In this document: one piece after another, positions 10,052-22,739 of the stretch
Layout: each line of letters starts with the position of its first letter
Position numbering within the stretch: the first letter of the stretch is position 1
Assembly: GCF_949628215.1 (NCBI RefSeq)
Contig: NC_134280.1
Span: forward strand, 49,006,621 to 49,070,620
Direction: 5' to 3'
Source of the DNA: Phalacrocorax aristotelis
Taxonomy: Eukaryota; Chordata; Aves; Suliformes; Phalacrocoracidae
Length of the DNA: 64,000 nt
Notes under the pieces: generated by a model
Told to the model about the DNA's origin: nothing
Seen by the model: only the letters and a program-made list of their open reading frames with translations
Databases searched by the model: none
Translations under genes and position numbers: made by a program

Positions 10052-11483
10052 TTTATTTTGGTAAATCTTTTTGTAAGTGTATGCTCCAGGCCCAGGATGT
10101 CAGTCACCATCACCAGAGATGAAAGGGTAGCATTTGAATGAGATACTTCTGTGCTGGTGGGATGTCCTCCTAGTGCTGGATGTTTACTGTTGTTGAAACC
10201 TGGATTTGTACCAGAGCTGAACTTGTGACCTGCATCTGTTCGAGTGATCTCTTGGTGTTCTGGGTGACATGACCTATGTCGTCTCCTATGAATTCTCAGC
10301 AGACAGCTGGCCATATCAACATCCAGCTGTCATGGGTATTTCCTGGCCCATTAGACAATAGGAGCTGGGCCACCCTCAGTGGTTTGGAGGAGAAGAAAAG
10401 CCTATTAATTAGACAGCATGAGGAAAAATTGCGATCCTCTTTGCTCTTAGGAAAAAAAACCAAAATCCGGCTTCCATAGTTACTAATTTACCAAACACTA
10501 GATTCACTATGCCAAGAATTCATGAGCTTCCTAATGTTGCCTATATTGTTTTCTGTAGCGATTGTTTGTATGCCATATAAATGTTCGTTTTGACCAGTCA
10601 AAACTGAGTAGTTCAAGTTCATTGGTGCTAAAAATTTTAACTTATCATGGTGCTGATAAAGTTCTGAATCTTGTCTTTAAAAGGAGGGAAGAAAAAAGTT
10701 TTGTTCACCCCATAACTTAAGTAGACAGTCTGATAGCGAAGAAAGAGCTACGCCATACTTAAGCATATGTATATTATTTCTCCAAGCTAGTGAAACAACC
10801 TAAAGACTTGAGACACTGCAACTTAAAAGATATTCAAGAGTGTTCCAACTCTTTGATCTCATCAAAGCAATCCCGTGGGGATCATCAGTGGGGAAAGTGC
10901 ATATGCTTAATATATACTAGCTAATGAAAGTCTACTATAGTATACTGATTTGGAAGGATAATCTGCCTGCCTGCATGAGATTAAAAGTTCCAGGACCAAA
11001 CCTACCACTTTGTTCATCATATCCAGATGAGTAAAATTTACTTTGCAGATAGAGCCTGTTAGTTGAAGAGAGATTGCGTTCAATGGAGTATCATCACTAC
11101 TGAAACATGAAGTTCCTGGGTAATGGTAAATGCAGCCAGTCACTGACTTATTTAGTGTATTCTGTGACTTTAGAGGACAGGTGAGCCTTATATTAGTCAA
11201 AATAGGAAAAGATTCATGCTTTAAAACTGCCTTTTTAAAGCTCTTAAGTAGTTTTTATACTGAATAGCCTCATCCTATTAGCTGAATTGTTTCAAGTGTC
11301 TTCAGTTAGAGCATTCCTAGTAGTTAAACCATTCTTAACCAGGAGCTTTTAATGTACGTGACAGTGCCCAGATGCACTATATACAGAAGGCACTGTACAT
11401 TAGCTCTCCAGTCATTTTCAAGCTATGTTAGTTATCCATGTTTCTCCAAGATGCTCAAAGACTAGCATTCTCCTCTCCTTTTT

Positions 11484-11517
11484 GGGGGGAGGGGGGAAGA
11501 GGGGAGCTGGGGGAGGG
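11484..11517 (+). other. TRAF6: G-quadruplex motif in TRAF6 3' UTR
   Basis: Five close G runs (6, 6, 4, 5 and 3 guanines) are separated by loops of 1, 4, 4 and 1 bases on the transcribed sense strand. This meets the usual G3+N1-7 rule with room to spare. The RNA could form a stable quadruplex. Confidence 0.6.
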
Positions 11518-13056
11518 AGCAGAAGAAACACTTGTAATTTGAGCTTCTTCCTGCCACAGTTCCTTTCTCAGCCCTAGTGATATTAACAGAAATGTCCTTA
11601 GTCTGTGTTCTAATAGTTTATACCCAAAACCCACTAAGTGCATTAATACTTTCTTTCATTTTGGAGCTCTGTATTATGAACTGAATTTTTGCTTTGAGCC
11701 TGATCTGCAGGATCTGATATACTTCTGCTTTGGGAGGAAACTGTTTGGTGGCAGGTTCAGGAGTTTAAGTGATTCAGATTAATATTGTACAATAGCACAA
11801 ACCAATAGGGAATAGAAAGCTACTTCATGTACAATACTGTATTGGCCACAGTAACATGAATGCTTTATTCACTGCTGCTATTCTACTGGTTTTGTATTTT
11901 ACTATTACCAGGTAGAACTCTGAGTGATGCTGAATTACTGTAATGGCAGAGTTTTACACAAGAGACTTTCAGAGCTAATTTGCTAAGTATCAGTTAAATC
12001 TTGCTGTCCTGAAAAAGTATAAATGTTAATGAAATGTTTGTTTATCTACTCGTCTATTCATCTCTTCATCTACATTTTCCTCCTCCTTCCCCCACCTTCC
12101 AAGCTACTCCTCATTTCAACTGCAGTTCCAGAGCTTTCTCTTACATCATCTTCAGCTAATAGGATAACTTACGAGCCTGCATTGTTACCATAGTGTACGG
12201 TCTTCATGACGATTATCTTTTATTCATACTTTTCCTAAGGTTAGCACAAAGAGATTCAGTTTTTGTGTGGAAACATATTTTGACTGAAACACAGCCTCTT
12301 TCCGCCTTCCTCCAAATTTGATCATATCTTTTGAGAAGTTGGTTTACCATGCTGGATTGAGGTATAATTACTAGAACTACTTAAATGGAAGCAGAAAGGT
12401 ATGCAGCATTGAGAGTTGTCTCTAAAACAAATGCAAAGAAATAGGGGGACTTAAGCAGTTTCCTGTGTAATTTCTTCAGAAATGGGGTTCCTTAGTTCTG
12501 TAACTCTTGATGCTTTGCAGCATTACTGGATCTCAAGGTGGTTTAGAAAGTGGCTTAGCTTCTTTTATCTTCCAAATTTCTGTCGTCTTGAACATGTTTT
12601 AAGCCAGCCACCCTTAGTATGTGTATTTGCAAAGCTGCTATGGCACAAATTTTCCTATTATATGATATTGCAAATGTATTTTCATTTTGCCTCTGAATGT
12701 CTTCCCCTGCAGGGCAGGGAAAATTATTTTACTAAAAATGTCAGTATGTAATGTATATGTGGGAGCTCAGAGCATGTGAGATGTATAGACTTGTTTCTTA
12801 ATGGTCTCGTGATATGGCTCGTCATGTTTGCTAATGAACTAAAATCAGGATGGCCTTTCTGTTCTTATTTAGAGACACTTTCACATCAAACTTTGATGAT
12901 GGATGCAAAAGACTATTCTAGGGTCAGTGTTAAAGGTTTGTATTGGTTTGCGTTTGAACAGAATGAAAGTACTCCTGTTCCCTTGGAAGTATCGATAGAT
13001 TGTTTAATATATTTTGTAATTAATGCACAGCTATATTTCTGACAGGATTTTAAAAA

Positions 13057-13062
13057 AATAAA
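13057..13062 (+). terminator. TRAF6: Main candidate TRAF6 poly(A) signal
   Basis: AATAAA within an A-rich stretch, with a GT-rich element 10-27 nt downstream. This is the best signal combination after the TRAF6 stop. Confidence 0.6.
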
Positions 13063-15257
13063 CTAATTAAACTGTGTGCTGTATGTTGCATCTTTTTTTA
13101 ATATGGAGGGCTATTCAGAAAGATTAACTGATACAGGACTTCTGTGGTGGTTTCTGTCTTGTGGGTTTCAGAGTTGGCTGGTTTTTAATGAGGGAGGCCA
13201 TCTATCATATAGCACCAAGAAGGCAAAGACTATATTTCAAGATGAAAAAACTTCCATCATTTATAAAGGGTAGCAATAGTTTTATTCATTACTAGAAGAC
13301 AGAGCTAGTGTAATTGATACTAAACTAAGTGTTCTCATGATCACCCTGTAAATTAAGATGCAGCTCTGAAAAATACTGCACACCGTCACCTCTCTGGCCA
13401 CATCCTGCTTGCTTGTTACATTTGTCTCAAAAACAACTATGGGTTGAAGTTTTGTTTCAAGATACTCAGATCAGAAACCAAAGAGAGTTCCCCTACAAAT
13501 AAGAGAAATAAGGGTTTGCTTCATGGCAATCTACTAATTTATCTCAAGCACAGAGGCATTCTGGATCTGTTTTTTAATAGCATCTGCAAGCAGGGAAGTC
13601 TTGATCTCAGACTCTGTACCCTGTAGAGTGTATAATGTTCAAGACCTTCAAGTTCTTCTAAGGAAATGTAGGGGGTTTTACCAGACATAATAGCTAAGGC
13701 AGTGCAGTTAATGTCAAGTTAATTATGACTTACTTTCATCCAAGTTGGTCCTAATAGCTTCCAGGACTTATGGATAGGAAAGCGTGGTAGCTGTTGTGTT
13801 AACCCATTTTTAATGGTCCATATTTTTAAGTGCGCTAAAATCATCTTTTAATGAAATGAAGTCATAACGGCCTTTTTTTAAACAGGAAAAGTAGGCATTT
13901 GCAGCTGCACCTATGAATGGAAAGTCAAGGTGCAGGAACAGAAGATGCTGGCAGTATAAAAGTATGTTCACACCCATGTAAACACAATTGTCTCATTTAC
14001 CTGTACATTTCTGAAAAAAGCTTGGCTAGATGTGGACCAGTATATTCTGACTAACTATTGTATTGGCCAAATATCAGTTCATCGCAGCAGCTTCACAAGA
14101 AGAATGTGTTTGTTTTAGCTAAAATCCTTACTAGTACAAAACCACTTGCTCTGCTGCCTTACTGGTCTCCAAAAAGCACTAGCCCAGCACTAAGGCTGTT
14201 CCATCTGGAAAGAGAAAACTTGCGCAATTCCTTACTAACGCTCTCCTGGGTAAGTACACACAGTGCTAGACTTCAGCTCTTATGTGCTGCATCTCATTTA
14301 GATGCTCTTCCAAGACGGCATATACAGAAGTCAACAAAACTTACTAAATTAGCCCCTGTGAGGGTTGGGTATGCTATTAACGTGCAATAAATACAAGGCA
14401 ATAGAATGGGAGGTTAATGGAGCAAAAATGGTGGGTAGGGAAATAGGCTTGTCTGGCTGAAGGGAGTAAGATGGCTGATGAATTCTGCCTGTTGCAAATT
14501 TTGGCTTTAAAAAAAAAAACACTTCCAAAAACAAAAAAAAATACAAACCACTGAACACCAACCCCGAACCATAAACCCTCTCCAACCATTGCTCATGCCA
14601 CTGAAAGAGGAAATTGTTCCACTAGCAGGAAAAAATGACCAAAGGAAACACATTTCACTGTCACCGATGTCTCACCCTCATCATTCTCCCACCACTGAGC
14701 CTTTGTCTGCTCCATCTGGAAGGGGTGGCTTGACTAGGCTGGACTGAGTGGACCCTGGTGCCACCACCTCCCTTAGAGGATCGAGAGTCTTAGTGACCCA
14801 GAATACAAAATTTCAGGATCTGTAGCCTTCATGTCTTTTTTCCTTTACTAGTTTTAATTTTTTTGAATTAAACCTAACCTCCTTGATAAAAATACAAGTC
14901 TCTGAGCACAGAGGCAGCCATTGAGCAGTTATTCTGAGCCCTGACAAGCTTAAAATATGTGAAGAGTTTGTGCTACTGCTGCAGTCTGTTCCAGTTTGCA
15001 AACAAGGGGCGGGGGAGGGGAACCAACAACAAAACCCAACCCACAGACAGAACTGTCCTTGCTTCTCCTGTTCTCTCTTTTTTCGTTTCCTCTTGCCTGC
15101 AGGGAAGCAGAGATTCTGTAACAGTAGTCATAGCCTGAGTCCACCCTCACTCATATTTTATTCCAAGCAGAACTGTTATCACCACTTCTCATCCCCTCTA
15201 AAAGACTGCAATTTTCTCTATTTCAAAAAAACCCTAAGTGGTATTGTAAAAATGAAT

Positions 15258-16058
15258 TTACCTTGCTATTTTATGATGGAGGAGGAGCAGATAAAGACTG
15301 AGATACAGCATCATGAAGTTAGTCTTTCTGCTCAAAACCTGGGGGCCTGCTTCATTTTCTAGTCTTTTGGCGATCATGTTCTTGCAGCCCATTTGTTCCA
15401 CTGAAACAAGCACTCGGGTTTCACAGCTCTGAAAGGCTGTGTTTGTTTGGGGTTTTTTTTCCTCGCAGGTGGAATAGGAAATCTTCTCAAACTGTCTGAG
15501 AGGAGGAGACTGAAACAGGAAAATAATTTCTTTATTAGCTGCAGTCCCAGGGTCGACCAATGAGCCTCCTTTTCCTTTTGGTTTGTGCTCCAACTGATCT
15601 TTACAGTGATACAGCCCATGAAGGTTCCTGAGGTTAGTGATTTCATCCTGCTCCTTTGTCCCAATCAGCTCTTGATTGCCTCTGGGAGCTACTCGCTCTC
15701 CCATGCGACTGTGGATGGTTATTCTGGCTGGCACACAGCTGCTGTTGAGCCAGTCGCCCAGTGCTGATGCAGGGGGAAAGCCCTGGTCTACTCGCAGTCC
15801 TGAAGACCCTAGCTGATAGTTTCTCCCTGGGGTACCAGTGGGTTTCATTTGGCTCAGCCAGACCTGACAGGTGCCAGCCTGTAGCAAGATTAATTCATAG
15901 GCCATATATATGTTTTCTGGTGGCTTTTGTCCAGGCGACTTACCCCACTCAACAATGAAGGGGCCAAAGTGTAAACAAAGCAGTGTTTTAGCAGCTGGGT
16001 ACTGACAATTTTTTATTTTTTTTTGGGGGGGGTGGGATATAACACCTCCTGCACTCTC
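15258..16058 (-). other. Unexplained open reading frame, no recognised homology
   Basis: The frame stays open for 266 codons between a TGA at 16061-16059 and its stop at 15258. The first ATG is at 15905 and gives 215 residues. I recognise no domain. The inferred protein is basic in the middle and ends in a hydrophobic Leu/Tyr-rich stretch. The upstream part runs through homopolymers (8 C and 9 A), which is unlike coding sequence. There is no clear promoter or Kozak context. It may be a chance frame, part of a non-coding transcript or a lineage-specific gene; chance is the default. Confidence 0.15.
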
Positions 16059-17214
16059 TCAGCTTATTAAAAGCAGAAGCGACAGCTTGCTAAAAATCCT
16101 GTGATGAACTGTTCAAAAATGTGAATTTTCAGTTTCTTACCCCACTGAGACAGAACCTGATTTCCATAAAACTCAGCTGATAATTGACACACTGGATGGA
16201 GGGGGAAGCAACAAGACAATCCTTACCTTATCTCACCTGATCTGCAGAGAAGATTGTTTTCTGTAGAGTCTTGACGACTCTGCTACAGACCAGTGTTGGT
16301 CACTTGTTGGTTTTCCCTTCTGTCTTCAGCAGCAGACGCTCCTCTCGTTGACTGCTTGCACAGCAGCAGGGTGTCAGGCAAAGGTGTCACGTTAAGTCCA
16401 CGAGTTTGGCTTGTCAAGTCCTACAACAGTATGCTCGAGCTTAGCACTTTTACTTCCATTTCTGTATTCATTCATGCATGCATAGGTTTGTTTTGCTCCA
16501 AGATTTAACCTCACTTCTGTTGCCTGCCTTTAATGAAGTGGTAGTTTCAGCCAGGTGTGGACTTGGACTCTGATAGCAGGGTGTTAAGGAATCAAGGCAC
16601 TGCCAAGGAAAAGTGACACATACAAGTTTTCCTAGTTTCAGTATCACACCCAGGGGTGATAAACTTCACACAGTGTGGAGTTTAGACGTACTAAGCAAGT
16701 GCCTCCAGTGTGATTCATCTCCTAGAAACAGCTCCTCGAGCTAACACTTGGGTTTCTTTATGCTATAAGCATGTGCCTGTCCTCATCCTTTTAGTTAAAT
16801 TTCAGAAAGTGAATCAATATTTAAAATTCAACTCAGTAATCTCCTCGTTTAGTGTTGTTGTGCTTCAGCTATGGCACCTGGACTGTTTTGTAATTTAAAA
16901 AAAAGGCAGGTACAGAGAGTGGGTTAGACTTTATAAGGGTAAAAGACATAACAATCTTGAAAAGCAAATCAGTACTGTTGGCAAAGGGAAGGTCAGACCA
17001 CCAAACACCATGACCAAACAATTAAATAGCAGGACAGAGATGAATGCCCCTGGCAGATTCCTTAGTTCCTTGCACACTGCTTTCAGACAGCAATGGAAGA
17101 CAATGTGTGAATGTAAAGGAGACGTATTTTTAACCTCTGCCTATTTCTCACTCATATAATCTCAGTCCAGCTGTAGCAGTCCCAGATAAAGATAACAAAG
17201 TGATGATAAACTCA

Positions 17215-17420
17215 ATACAAAAATAAAAATATATATACATATACAGTAGACATATGTAAAAATTGAATACATATTTAACAATTTTAAAAGTATGTAATGT
17301 AATATAATATTGCTATAGTGTATTAAATATATACAAGTATAACATATAAATAGATATATACAAATATGCAAAATATAAAAACATATATAAAAATAAAAAT
17401 CATAAACTTTAATAAATATG
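17215..17420. repeat. AT-rich low-complexity tract
   Basis: About 200 bp of mixed ATATAT, AAATAT and TACATAT words, including TATATATACATATAC, with very few G or C. It looks like a decayed TA-type microsatellite. Confidence 0.75.
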
Positions 17421-19976
17421 GTCTCAGTCCTGTCTAACTGTCCCCAAGTTTTTGAGCCAGATCTGTGCGTCCAACACCTTTACATGTCCATATCAAAATC
17501 AGAAAGGATAAAAGCAAGGGTAAGGCTTTTGATTCACTTGTAACAGCTTCAGTAACATATGTTGTTGCAATACCTGTGCTAGACTGCTGGTGAGCAGCAA
17601 ACTGCATTTAAAGGTGCTGCACCTGAACATGCTCTCTCAATTTACTAGTAATCACTGGATAAGGCTTATTGCTCCTTGGAAATATGGCAGAATAGGGCCC
17701 ATCAGACCACACGAAGTGAGGATGATGCCCTTTGAAGAGGCCACCACAAGGAATGGAAGAACGAAGAGACACGCACATGTATGGGGTGCCAGACCTCACC
17801 CTCTCGCTCAGTCCCTCCTTCAGTGAAAAGCTTCTGTCAGAGAACTGCCTTTACATTCGGTTTGGTCTAGGATTCCTATCGCAAAGTTAAACTAAACTCC
17901 TGAAAGTCAATGAATTATAACAAAGAGTCAGAGCAGTGAGGTCTTCAGCAAGAAGACGTACTGCCCTGCACATTAGTGTAGCAAGCTCCTAGGGTTCACT
18001 TGCAACATACAGTTATTTGTAATAGGGCAAGGACATCCAGCTCATGAACTATTTTCTCCAGGATTAGACAGGACATAACCCACAAGGCTATAAGTGCAAA
18101 CTAACATGCATGCCTCCATTTATTCATGCAGAAAGTATGGCAGAGCGCTCCTGCTGCTTCTGACTGAGTCAACAGTGCTTTTTTATATATTTTTTGCTGG
18201 GGGATGGGGCAGGGAGCCGTTATTTTCAAACAAATTTATGGCTGGGGTCTTCCAAAGCACATTACCAGCCAAGTGTCCTACCCTCAGTGCTTTTTGACCA
18301 CTGTAATTCGTACTGAGCATCTCTCTCTTTGGAGGACTATTTATACAAGCCTAATTTAAGGATGCCTAAAACTTCCCTGTCTTAAGAGATCATTTTCTTG
18401 CAAGTCTTTTCCAAAAATTGAGGGGGTTTGACCCTTGCTTAAGTTGTTGAAAGCTCTCTTAATCACCCACAAAGATTGTTCTCCTTTTCATTTAGGCCTC
18501 AAACTCCATGTAAGGTCTAATATGTGGAGTTGTTTTATTTTGGTCTCAGCCTATTGCTGTTTGGGGCCCATCACAACAAAGCTCTATTTTCAGCTGAGAC
18601 CTTCCATCCTGCTCTGCCTCAGCTAGCTGCACTGTTCCGCGTCTGCTGTGGCTGCAATGCCACAGGCCGGGCCTTTATCACACGCTGCTTTTCCTGCCCC
18701 TCCTGCAAGCTGGCACCCAGTAGGGAGGGTCTCTTTTTGTCTTGGTAGAATTTCTTTACTGAGTCAAGGTTTTCTACAGACAAAACCCACAGATTTTCTC
18801 CCTACCTCTTTCAACAAGTTGTGTTGTTTTGGTCTGGAAAAGAAAAGCCACGAACTCAGGCATCGTTCCTGTCATTTTTGGTCCATCTGAAGGTTGACAT
18901 GGATGCACCTTCACAACTATGCTGTTAATCCCAGAGCTTGCAGCCACATACACATGTTCAAAATCTATCCTTCCCCCTAGCCTTTGAGCTCCCTGTACCC
19001 ACAAAATCTGCGTCTCGGGGGGATGGGGGGGAATGTTTATTCACCCAGACTTTCAGTATATGACTTTACTAACTAATTTGCTTGACCAGTTTCCCAAACA
19101 CCATTTCTCAGACCATGACCCCAGTGCCACAGCTCATCACTGAGTGATGGTAAGTAGCACAGAAATGAATGTCTCTGAACAAGCAATTCTGATACAAATC
19201 AAGATAGAAACAGGGTTTTTTCCCCCTTTGCAGTGTGACCTTCAACCATTAGAGCTATCTATGCCTGCTGTTACACTCTATTCTTTGACTTTCATGTATG
19301 CAAGTTGATCTGTTACAGTTCACTTAACCATCCTGTTTACTTGCTTCCCTTCACAGTCAGGAGATGAACTTGCATCCAGTTGCATCACTGAAAGGCCAAT
19401 GGCTAGTTTTCCCACATAACAGGGTTCCCTGCTGTCCAGTGACCTAAATAATTGACACACACACACCCCCATTCAAGGCTTTAACAGTGCGTTTCTCATG
19501 GGCAACTGGCTAACAGAGCTGCAGGTTTTAGTATCTATTATCTGTGTTTGAAGTGAAAGAAGATTCCAGCGTTAATGGCAGGACCATGTTAGTCCCACTT
19601 CCACAGATGGCTACCCCCTTCACTAAAGGCTGCCCTGACTGTTAGGTACAAGCCTGCTTTGATGCTACAGAAGCCTCATCTGAGTCAGCAATTTTGAATG
19701 TTTATTTCATGTGTGTTTAATGAAGGGGTGATTGCAGAGCCTGCTGGTAGCATTTGATACCCATGATTTCTCACGATTTAAAGGCATACCCAAAAAACCT
19801 GAACTGGTTCAGGTCTCCCAGTTTGGACTTCACACACCCCTGTGGTTGGAGAAACTTTGCCTGTTGGCAGTGAGCCCTAGAGCAGCCTTGAACTTCTGTT
19901 CGTTGGTTTCACAGAATCACAGGTTGGAAGGGACCTCAGGGATCATCTAGTCCAACCTTTCTAGGACCAGCACAGT

Positions 19977-21549
19977 CTAGACAAGATGGCCCAGCACCCT
20001 GTCCAGCCGTATCTTAAAAGTGTCCCATGCAGCCAAGTCAACCACCTCCCTGGGGAGGTCATTCCAATGGTTGACTGTCCTCACTGTGAAAAATTTCCCT
20101 CTCGTGTCCAATCGGCATCTCCCCAAGAGCAACTTGTGTCCATTCCCCCTTGTCCTCTCCATGGGACTCCTTGTAAAAAGGGAGTCTCCATCTTCTTTGT
20201 AGCTGCCCCTTAAGTACTGGTACACGGTAATGAGCTCCCCTCTGAGCCTCCTGTTCTCCAGGCTGAACAAATCCAGTTCTCCCAGCCTATCCTCATATGG
20301 CAGCCTTCCCAATCCTTTGATCATCTTGGTGGCCCTTCTCTGGACCCCTTCCAGCCTGTCCCCATCCTTTTTGTATAGCAGGGACCAGAACTGTACACAG
20401 TACTCCAGGTGTGGCCTGACAAGCACTGAGTAGAGCAGGATGATGACTTCTTTATCCCTGCTGGCGATGCCCTTTTTGATGCAGCCCAGCATCCTGTTGG
20501 CCTTCTTGGCTGCAGCAGCACACTGTTCACTCATGTTGAGCTTTCTGTCCACCAGGACCCCCAGGTCCCTTTCCACAGAGCTGCTCTCCAGCCAGGTGGA
20601 TCCCAGTCTGTGCTGCATTCCCGGATTATGTTTTCCCAGGTGCATGACCTTACACTTTTCCTTGTTGAGCTTCATAAGGTTCTTGTTGGCCCACTCTTCC
20701 AGCCTATCCAGATCTCCCTGCAGACCAGCTCTCCCTTCTGGAATGTCTACTTCCCCACTCTGTTTGGTGTTGTCAGCAAACTTCATCAGGCTACACTTGA
20801 TGCCGTTATCCAGATCACTTATAAAGGTGTTGAATAACATTGGGCCCAATAGCGATCCCTGGGGGACCCCACTAGTGACAGGTTGCCACTTGGAAAAGGA
20901 GCTATTTATCACCACCCTTTGGGTGTGGCCTGTCAGCCAATTCCCCACCCACTGCAGAGACCACTTGTCTAGGCCATAACGCATTAATTTCTCCAGGAGG
21001 AGACTGTGGGGGACCGTATCAAAGGCCTTGGAGAAGTCCAGGTAGACAATGTCCACCACCAGCCCCATGTCAGCCAGGCAAGTCACTTTGTCAGAGAAGG
21101 CCACCAGGTTTGTCAAGCATGATCTGCCCTTAATGAAGCCATGTTGGCTTTTCCCAATCACGTGCTTCATTTGACTTGTGATGGCCCCCAGGAGGATTCG
21201 TTCCTTAACTTTGCCAGGGATTGAAATCAGGCTGATGGGCCTATAGTTACCCGGATCCTTCCTCGAGCCCTTCTTGTAGATAAGGGTAACATTTGCCTTC
21301 CTCCAGTCCTCTGGGACATCCCCCGTTCTCCACGACTTCTCGAAGATTATGGAGTGGCTTTGCAATGATGTCAGCCAGCTCTCTCAACACCCTCGGAATG
21401 ATGGCATCAGGGCCCATCAATTTGTGGGGGTCAAGCCTCTGTAGGAATTCATGTACTAACTCTTCCTTCACTGATCGTGGGTCGGTGTTTGGAGCAATTG
21501 GCAATTTTATTCCCAAAGCCTGGGACCCAACAGTGCTGGTAAAGACCAA
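19977..21549 (-). pseudogene. CR1 ORF2 reverse transcriptase (inactive)
   Basis: A 462-codon open frame (21365-19977) covers most of the RT and the C-terminal region. The preceding part (21549-21247) is in another frame, so there is a frameshift in the overlap. Motifs seen are NYRPISLIS (residues 40-48), VYLDFSKAFDTV with the first catalytic Asp (107-118), GVPQGSLLGP (166-175) and then FADN at 196-199, where active elements have FADD. The Asp to Asn change at + positions 20769-20771 removes a metal ligand. The C-terminal KFFTVRTVNHWNDLP block is intact. Confidence 0.92.
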
Positions 21550-22064
21550 GGTGAAGGAGGTGTGGAGGACCTCTGCCTTTTCAGCATCATTGGTGATTGA
21601 TTCTCCTTTTCCATTTAACAGTGGGCCTACGTTTTCCTTCTTTTTCTGCTTATGGGTGACATGTCTGAAGAACCCTTTCTTGTTATTTTTTTATGTCTAC
21701 ATCCAGTTTCAATTAAAAGTGGGCTTTTGCTTTTCTAATTGCATCTCTGCATGCTCTGGCAATGCCCTTGTCACTCTCAACGGATAATCCTCCACTTCTC
21801 CATCTCTGGTATGCCTCCCTTTTGGATTTGAGTAGACCCAGGAGGTCATGGTTGAGCCATGGGGACCTCTTGCTCTGCTTACTTCCCTTTCCTTTGTAGG
21901 GGATAAATTGGCTTTGTGCTTCCAATAGAGAGTTCTTGAAGAACTCCCAGCACTCACTAGCTCCTTTTTATTCCATGGAAGCCCTCCCAGCTGAGCCCTG
22001 AGTGAACTGAAGTTTGCTCTTCTGAAATCCAGAACCCTTGTCTTAGAGCTGACCTTTAGCACAC

Positions 22065-22739
22065 TCAGTGGGATCCTGAACTCACAATATTGTGGTCACT
22101 GCAGCCAAGGCTATCACTAACCGAGATATTACAAAGCAGGCTTTCTCGGTTTGTAAATAGCAAGTCCAGCAGCGCCTCCTTCCTGGTTGGCACATCTAAC
22201 ATTTGTATCAGGAACCAGGCCTCTACGCATTCCAGGAACTTGGTGGATGACACGTGAGCTGCCGTATTGTTCTTCCAGCAGATGTCTGGGTAGTTGAATT
22301 CACCCATAAGGACCAGGTTCTGTTGGCCAGAAGCTTGCTTTAGTGCCCCAAATATTGCTTCATCAGCTTCGTCATCGTGGTTAGGAGGTCAATAGCAGAT
22401 GCCCACTGTGAGGTCCTGCTTGGAGATGACCCCTTTGACTTTAACCCAGAGACATTCGATAGAGCAGTCACAATCACCATAGTTGACTTCAATACATTCA
22501 AGGTGTTCCTTGATGTAGAGTGCAACTCCTCCACCTCTTCTACCTTGCCGGTCCTTAGGGAAGAGCTTGTAACCGTCCATTGTGATCCCCCAGTTGTTTG
22601 AGTTGTCCCACCATGTTTCAGTTACTCCTATGATGCCATACCCTTCTGAGTGGGCATGGAGCTCCAGTTCCTCCTGTTTGTTTCCTAGACTGCGTGCATT
22701 TGTGTACATACACTTGAGGTGATTACTCTTCTGTTTCAC
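22065..22739 (-). pseudogene. CR1 ORF2 endonuclease (inactive)
   Basis: Two frames make up an APE-type endonuclease. 22739-22389 carries YTNARSLGNKQEEL, VTETWW and the GGGVALYI strand. 22307-22065 carries EFNYPDICW and SDHNIV. The metal-binding GDFN motif reads GEFN here (Asp to Glu). The change of frame between 22307 and 22389 is a second disabling lesion. The linker to RT follows at 22062-21709 in broken frames. Confidence 0.88.

Larger units (their letters stand above)
9330..13080 (+). other. TRAF6: TRAF6 3' UTR (probable)
   Basis: After the stop there is no coding sequence, and long 3' UTRs are usual for TRAF6. The best distal signal is AATAAA at 13057-13062, followed by a GT-rich stretch (TGTGTGCTGTATGTTGC at about 13073-13089), which fits a cleavage site near 13080. 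A weak ATTAAA at 9538-9543 could give a short form. Another AATAAA at 14386-14391 could extend it. The UTR holds a GGT repeat (about 9472-9483), a G-quadruplex motif and a possible miR-146 site. Confidence 0.6.
13090..19908. other. Intergenic region between TRAF6 and the CR1 element
   Basis: No conserved coding exon or RNA gene was recognised. It contains an AATAAA at 14386-14391 that may belong to a longer TRAF6 UTR, poly(A)-rich spots near 14507-14540, G-rich stretches (15005-15020, 16025-16035, 19016-19034), an open frame on the - strand (15258-16058), an AT-rich tract (17215-17420) and a short CA repeat near 19453-19466. Confidence 0.6.

Noticed and set aside
9919..10314. 131-codon open frame on the - strand under the TRAF6 3' UTR
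   Set aside because: Antisense to a UTR, no recognised domain, length compatible with chance.
14386..14391. AATAAA as the end of TRAF6
   Set aside because: Possible, but the downstream sequence is not GT-rich. The signal at 13057 is better, so I did not extend the UTR to here.
20230..20979. Open frames on the + strand such as 20440-20979
   Set aside because: They are antisense shadows of the CR1 reverse transcriptase.
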